This document shows, one piece after another, positions 61,521 to 64,000 of a DNA stretch of 64,000 bases. A program made the translations under genes and the position numbers. The first letter of the stretch is position 1. Each line of letters begins with the position of its first letter. The stretch covers positions 186,001-250,000 of the forward strand of contig CAWAUO010000001.1 of assembly GCA_963785245.1 (NCBI GenBank). The letters run 5' to 3'. The DNA comes from JAHEEL01 sp963785245 (GTDB taxonomy: Bacteria > Actinomycetota > Acidimicrobiia > Spongiisociales > UBA5794). Under the pieces are notes generated by a model. That model was not told where the DNA came from. It saw only the letters and a list, made by a program, of their open reading frames with translations, and did no database searches.

Positions 61521-61914
61521 TCGATTCGGCATCGTTCGACGCGGAGGTGCATCAACTCCATGCGTTCTTTGGACGGTGGTACTCGGGTGACGCAGATCCT
61601 GCGGAGTTCTCGCGCTTCGATGTTCTTGCCGACTCCTTTGTGATGATCGGCCCCGACGGACGAATCACGAATGTCGGCAAGGGGCGCGAGATGATCCGGG
61701 CATCCTTCGGTCTGCGTTCGATCGACTCCACGATCAAGAACCTGTCCGTGCGGCCCGACGCGCCGGTCGGCACCTATGAGGAATGGCAGACGGATTCCGG
61801 TATCACGACCGGACGGCTGTCAACGGTAGTGATGACGTCCGCCCCCCCCATCAGCCCAACGGGCTGCAGTGGGTACATCTTCACGAAACCTGGTTGCCGG
61901 ACGCTCGCCCGTAG
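61517..61914 (+). CDS. SnoaL/DUF4440-like protein, single-base frameshift near the 3' end
   Basis: About 132 residues when read through. An N-terminal helix (EVHQLHAFFGRWYSG) and IGPDGRITNVGKG followed by a strand-rich part resemble the NTF2/SnoaL fold. The C run at about 61842-61849 (eight C) seems one base short: adding a C gives HQPNGLQWVHLHETWLPD and TAG at 61912-61914. As read the frame ends at 61924. GTG start overlapping the previous stop. Confidence 0.65.
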
Positions 61915-63395
61915 CGCCTATTGAGCTCGCCGAGTTCTGCCATCGCCGGCCCGTCGTCGAACTGCGCCGGTTCGAGTCGCCACCGCCAGTTCGCGTCGGT
62001 CGTCCCGGGAACGTTCATCCTGGCGCTGGTACCGAGGCGCAGGAGATCCTGCATGGGAGCGATGGCGAACATCGCTCGTGACCGCCAGAGTGCGTCGAGG
62101 AAGCCTCTGACCGGATCGTTCCCATCGACGTCGAGGTAGCGGGCTGCGAATTCGCGTTCAACCTGCGGCGCCGACTCCCACCATCCGAGGGTGGTGTCGT
62201 TGTCGTGCGTCCCGGTGTATGCGATCGCTTCGATCTGGTAGTTGTGTGGCAGGAACGGGTCAGATTCGTCGCTGGAGAATGCGAACGTCAGCACACGCAT
62301 GCCTGGGAACCCGACCTGTTCGAGCAGTATTGGGATCTTGGGCGAGAGCTCTCCGAGGTCCTCGGCAATAATCGGTAGATCGCCGAGCTCAGCCAGCACG
62401 GCCTCGAAGAAACCGATTCCGGGCCCGTCCTTCCACTCGCCGGTGATCGCAGTCTCGGACCCGGCTGGGATCACCCAGTAGTCCGCGAATGCCCGGAAGT
62501 GATCGACACGCGCAATGTCGGCAATGCTGAATGTCGAACGGAGTCGTTCGATCCACCAGGTGTAGCCGGTCGAGGCGTGACGGTCCCAGTCGTAGAGAGG
62601 GTTGCCCCACAGCTGTCCGGTCTCAGAGAAGTAGTCGGGCGGCACACCGGCCACCACCATGGGTCGGCGTTCCTCGTCGAGGCAGAAGAGTTCCGGGTTC
62701 GACCAGACATCGGCAGAGTCGCCTGCAACGAAGATGGGAACATCACCGATAATGCGGATACCGGCTTCGGTCGCGTGCCGGTGCAGCGCATCCCACTGCC
62801 GGAAGAACAGGAATTGGCCGAATCGGATGCCGTCCATGTCGGTCGAGAGGCTGCTGCGAGCAGCAGCCAGAGCGGCAGGTTCCCGGAGCCGGAGTTCGTC
62901 TGGCCAGTCCTGCCAGCTGCCGCCACCGTACGCCTCCTTGATCGCCATGAACTCGGCATAGTCGTCGAGCCAGGCCTGCTCGGACCGGAAGCGATCGAAC
63001 GCATCGGCGAGCGCCGGGTCGCCGCCACCGTTCCGGAAATGGGCGAACGCGGCCCCGACGATGCCCTGTTTCCACGGGATCACCGTGCCGTAGTCGACGT
63101 AGGCGGATGGGAAGTCGGGTGCGGCCGGGGAGTCGATGAGGCCGTCAGCGACGAGCAGGTCTGGCGAGATCAGGTTGACGTTGCCGGCGAATGCCGAGAA
63201 GCACTGGTACGGCGAGTCGCCGTACCCGGTGGGACCAACCGGCAGCGTCTGCCAGAGACCGGTGCCGGTCGCTGCCAACCGATCGACCCACTCGTGGGCG
63301 ACCGAGCCGAGATCCCCGATCCCGTACGGTCCGGGGAGAGAGGTCGGATGTAGGATAACGCCTGAAGATCGGTCGTTGCTGTGCAGTCCTTGCAT
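61881..63395 (-). CDS. malQ: 4-alpha-glucanotransferase (amylomaltase)
   Basis: 504 residues, normal for GH77. Catalytic regions are visible: the nucleophile in ARVDHFRAFADYW, the acid/base in PIIAEDLGELS, and the third Asp in YTGTHDNDTTLGW. It transfers alpha-1,4-glucan segments in maltodextrin and glycogen metabolism. The ATG at 63395 (MQGLHSNDRSSGVILHPTSLPG) fits the family N-terminus. The 3' end overlaps the convergent SnoaL-like gene by about 30 bases. Confidence 0.94.
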   Translation of the reverse strand: MQGLHSNDRSSGVILHPTSLPGPYGIGDLGSVAHEWVDRLAATGTGLWQTLPVGPTGYGDSPYQCFSAFAGNVNLISPDLLVADGLIDSPAAPDFPSAYVDYGTVIPWKQGIVGAAFAHFRNGGGDPALADAFDRFRSEQAWLDDYAEFMAIKEAYGGGSWQDWPDELRLREPAALAAARSSLSTDMDGIRFGQFLFFRQWDALHRHATEAGIRIIGDVPIFVAGDSADVWSNPELFCLDEERRPMVVAGVPPDYFSETGQLWGNPLYDWDRHASTGYTWWIERLRSTFSIADIARVDHFRAFADYWVIPAGSETAITGEWKDGPGIGFFEAVLAELGDLPIIAEDLGELSPKIPILLEQVGFPGMRVLTFAFSSDESDPFLPHNYQIEAIAYTGTHDNDTTLGWWESAPQVEREFAARYLDVDGNDPVRGFLDALWRSRAMFAIAPMQDLLRLGTSARMNVPGTTDANWRWRLEPAQFDDGPAMAELGELNRRYGRASGNQVS

Positions 63396-63444
63396 AGGGC
63401 CATTGTGTACACGCGGTGGCTGCAGTTTCGATTCAAGGAGACCC

Positions 63445-64000
63445 GTGCACACGATTCCGCATCTGGTGATGGCCAATGCAGAGCGGCTACCCGACACTCC
63501 GGCCCTACGCAAGCGCTCCGGCGGCGGGTGGCAAACGGCCACGTGGAGCGACTACGCCCGGGCGGTGCGTCGTGTGGCCAACGCCCTGATCGCCTCCGGT
63601 ATCAACGTCGGCGATCGCGTCGCCATCTTCTCGTACAACTCGCCAGAGTGGGTGATCTTCGATGTCGCTGCGATGGCCATCGGCGCGGTACCGGTCGGCA
63701 TCTACTTCTCGAGTTCGACCGAAGAGATCACGGAGCTGCTCGAACTCTCCGGTTCGCGGATCGTCCTCGCCGGGACGGCCGCCCAGGTGGCCAAGATCGA
63801 CGCAAACGCCCATCCCGATCTCGACCTGATCGTTGCGGTCGAAGGGGCGACGGGGGAGGAGGTGACATGGGAGTCGTTCCTCGAGCGTTCCGAGCTCGCT
63901 CCCGAAGGTGCATTCGAAGAGAGGCTCGGCGCGCTTCATGCCGATGATCCGGCCACCGTCATCTACACCGCTGCCGGCTTCGGCGGGCCCCTCGGTGTCG
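63445..64000 (+). CDS. AMP-dependent (acyl-CoA) ligase-like protein, partial, altered P-loop
   Basis: 185 codons to the window edge. The N-terminal WSDYARAVRRVANALIASGI, GDRVAIFSYNSPEW and AVPVGIYFSSSTEEI fit long-chain acyl-CoA ligases. The AMP-binding loop, usually YTSGTTGxPKGV, reads YTAAGFGGPLGV: the Ser/Thr run and the Lys are absent. The frame is otherwise open. The GTG at 63445 is preceded by AAGGAG. Divergent from malQ with a 49-bp gap. Only the first part is visible, so the activity cannot be judged. Confidence 0.78.
   Translation, partial: MHTIPHLVMANAERLPDTPALRKRSGGGWQTATWSDYARAVRRVANALIASGINVGDRVAIFSYNSPEWVIFDVAAMAIGAVPVGIYFSSSTEEITELLELSGSRIVLAGTAAQVAKIDANAHPDLDLIVAVEGATGEEVTWESFLERSELAPEGAFEERLGALHADDPATVIYTAAGFGGPLGV

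Overview
The window is high-GC, gene-dense bacterial DNA. The gene order rimO-cinA-thpR ... recA, rny-miaB-miaA-dapF, lexA, LysM gene, nrdR, the GAAC-N4-GTTC LexA boxes and an F420-type reductase all point to an actinobacterium (Actinomycetota). Class Acidimicrobiia is my best guess, but no rRNA or other decisive marker is present.

1-28.8 kb is ordinary chromosome: a thioredoxin/TPR protein, dapA-rnj, ftsK, a pabB-pabC fusion, rimO-cinA-thpR, recA under a LexA box, rny, the miaB-miaA-dapF overlap operon, lexA, galM, a divergent SOS-type promoter between a winged-helix DNA-repair-like gene and a YneA/ChiZ-like LysM gene followed by nrdR, dut, and a tRNA-Gly/Cys/Val cluster. Two long hairpin repeats (449-581 and 16337-16469) sit exactly at stop codons. 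A nested hairpin at 15146-15211 is a candidate structured RNA.

28.8-56.2 kb is an accessory island next to the tRNA cluster: a decayed IS1182-type element, a tyrosine integrase with excisionase, then an array of one- or two-gene units separated by a short directional palindrome (arms CCGCCCATA/TATGGGCGG, asymmetric loop near CGGCACC). Nearly all readable copies point the same way. They are seen only inside the island, and their centres are the insertion points of two IS30-type elements, an IS110-type element and a MITE, and probably of the other IS copies. Cargo includes an SGNH lipoprotein, aldo/keto reductase, maltose-type acetyltransferase, DUF1254 protein, ammonium transporter, arylsulfatase remnant, GNAT enzyme, ECF sigma factor with a membrane beta-propeller partner, a dienelactone-hydrolase-like lipoprotein, an ATC-hydrolase-like protein and two SRPBCC proteins. 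The best single find is a DUF411 lipoprotein (47605-48096) whose first motif cysteine is encoded by in-frame TGA followed by a SECIS-like hairpin: a candidate selenoprotein.

56.2-64 kb returns to chromosome-like content: a truncated HAD gene, two paralogous 55-56-residue CxxC proteins, a DUF4328 membrane protein, an SDR, an F420-type reductase, hpt, malQ and the start of an acyl-CoA ligase-like gene with an atypical AMP-binding loop.

Several chromosomal genes carry single-base frameshifts, three of them in homopolymer runs, so some frameshifts are probably sequence errors rather than real pseudogenes.
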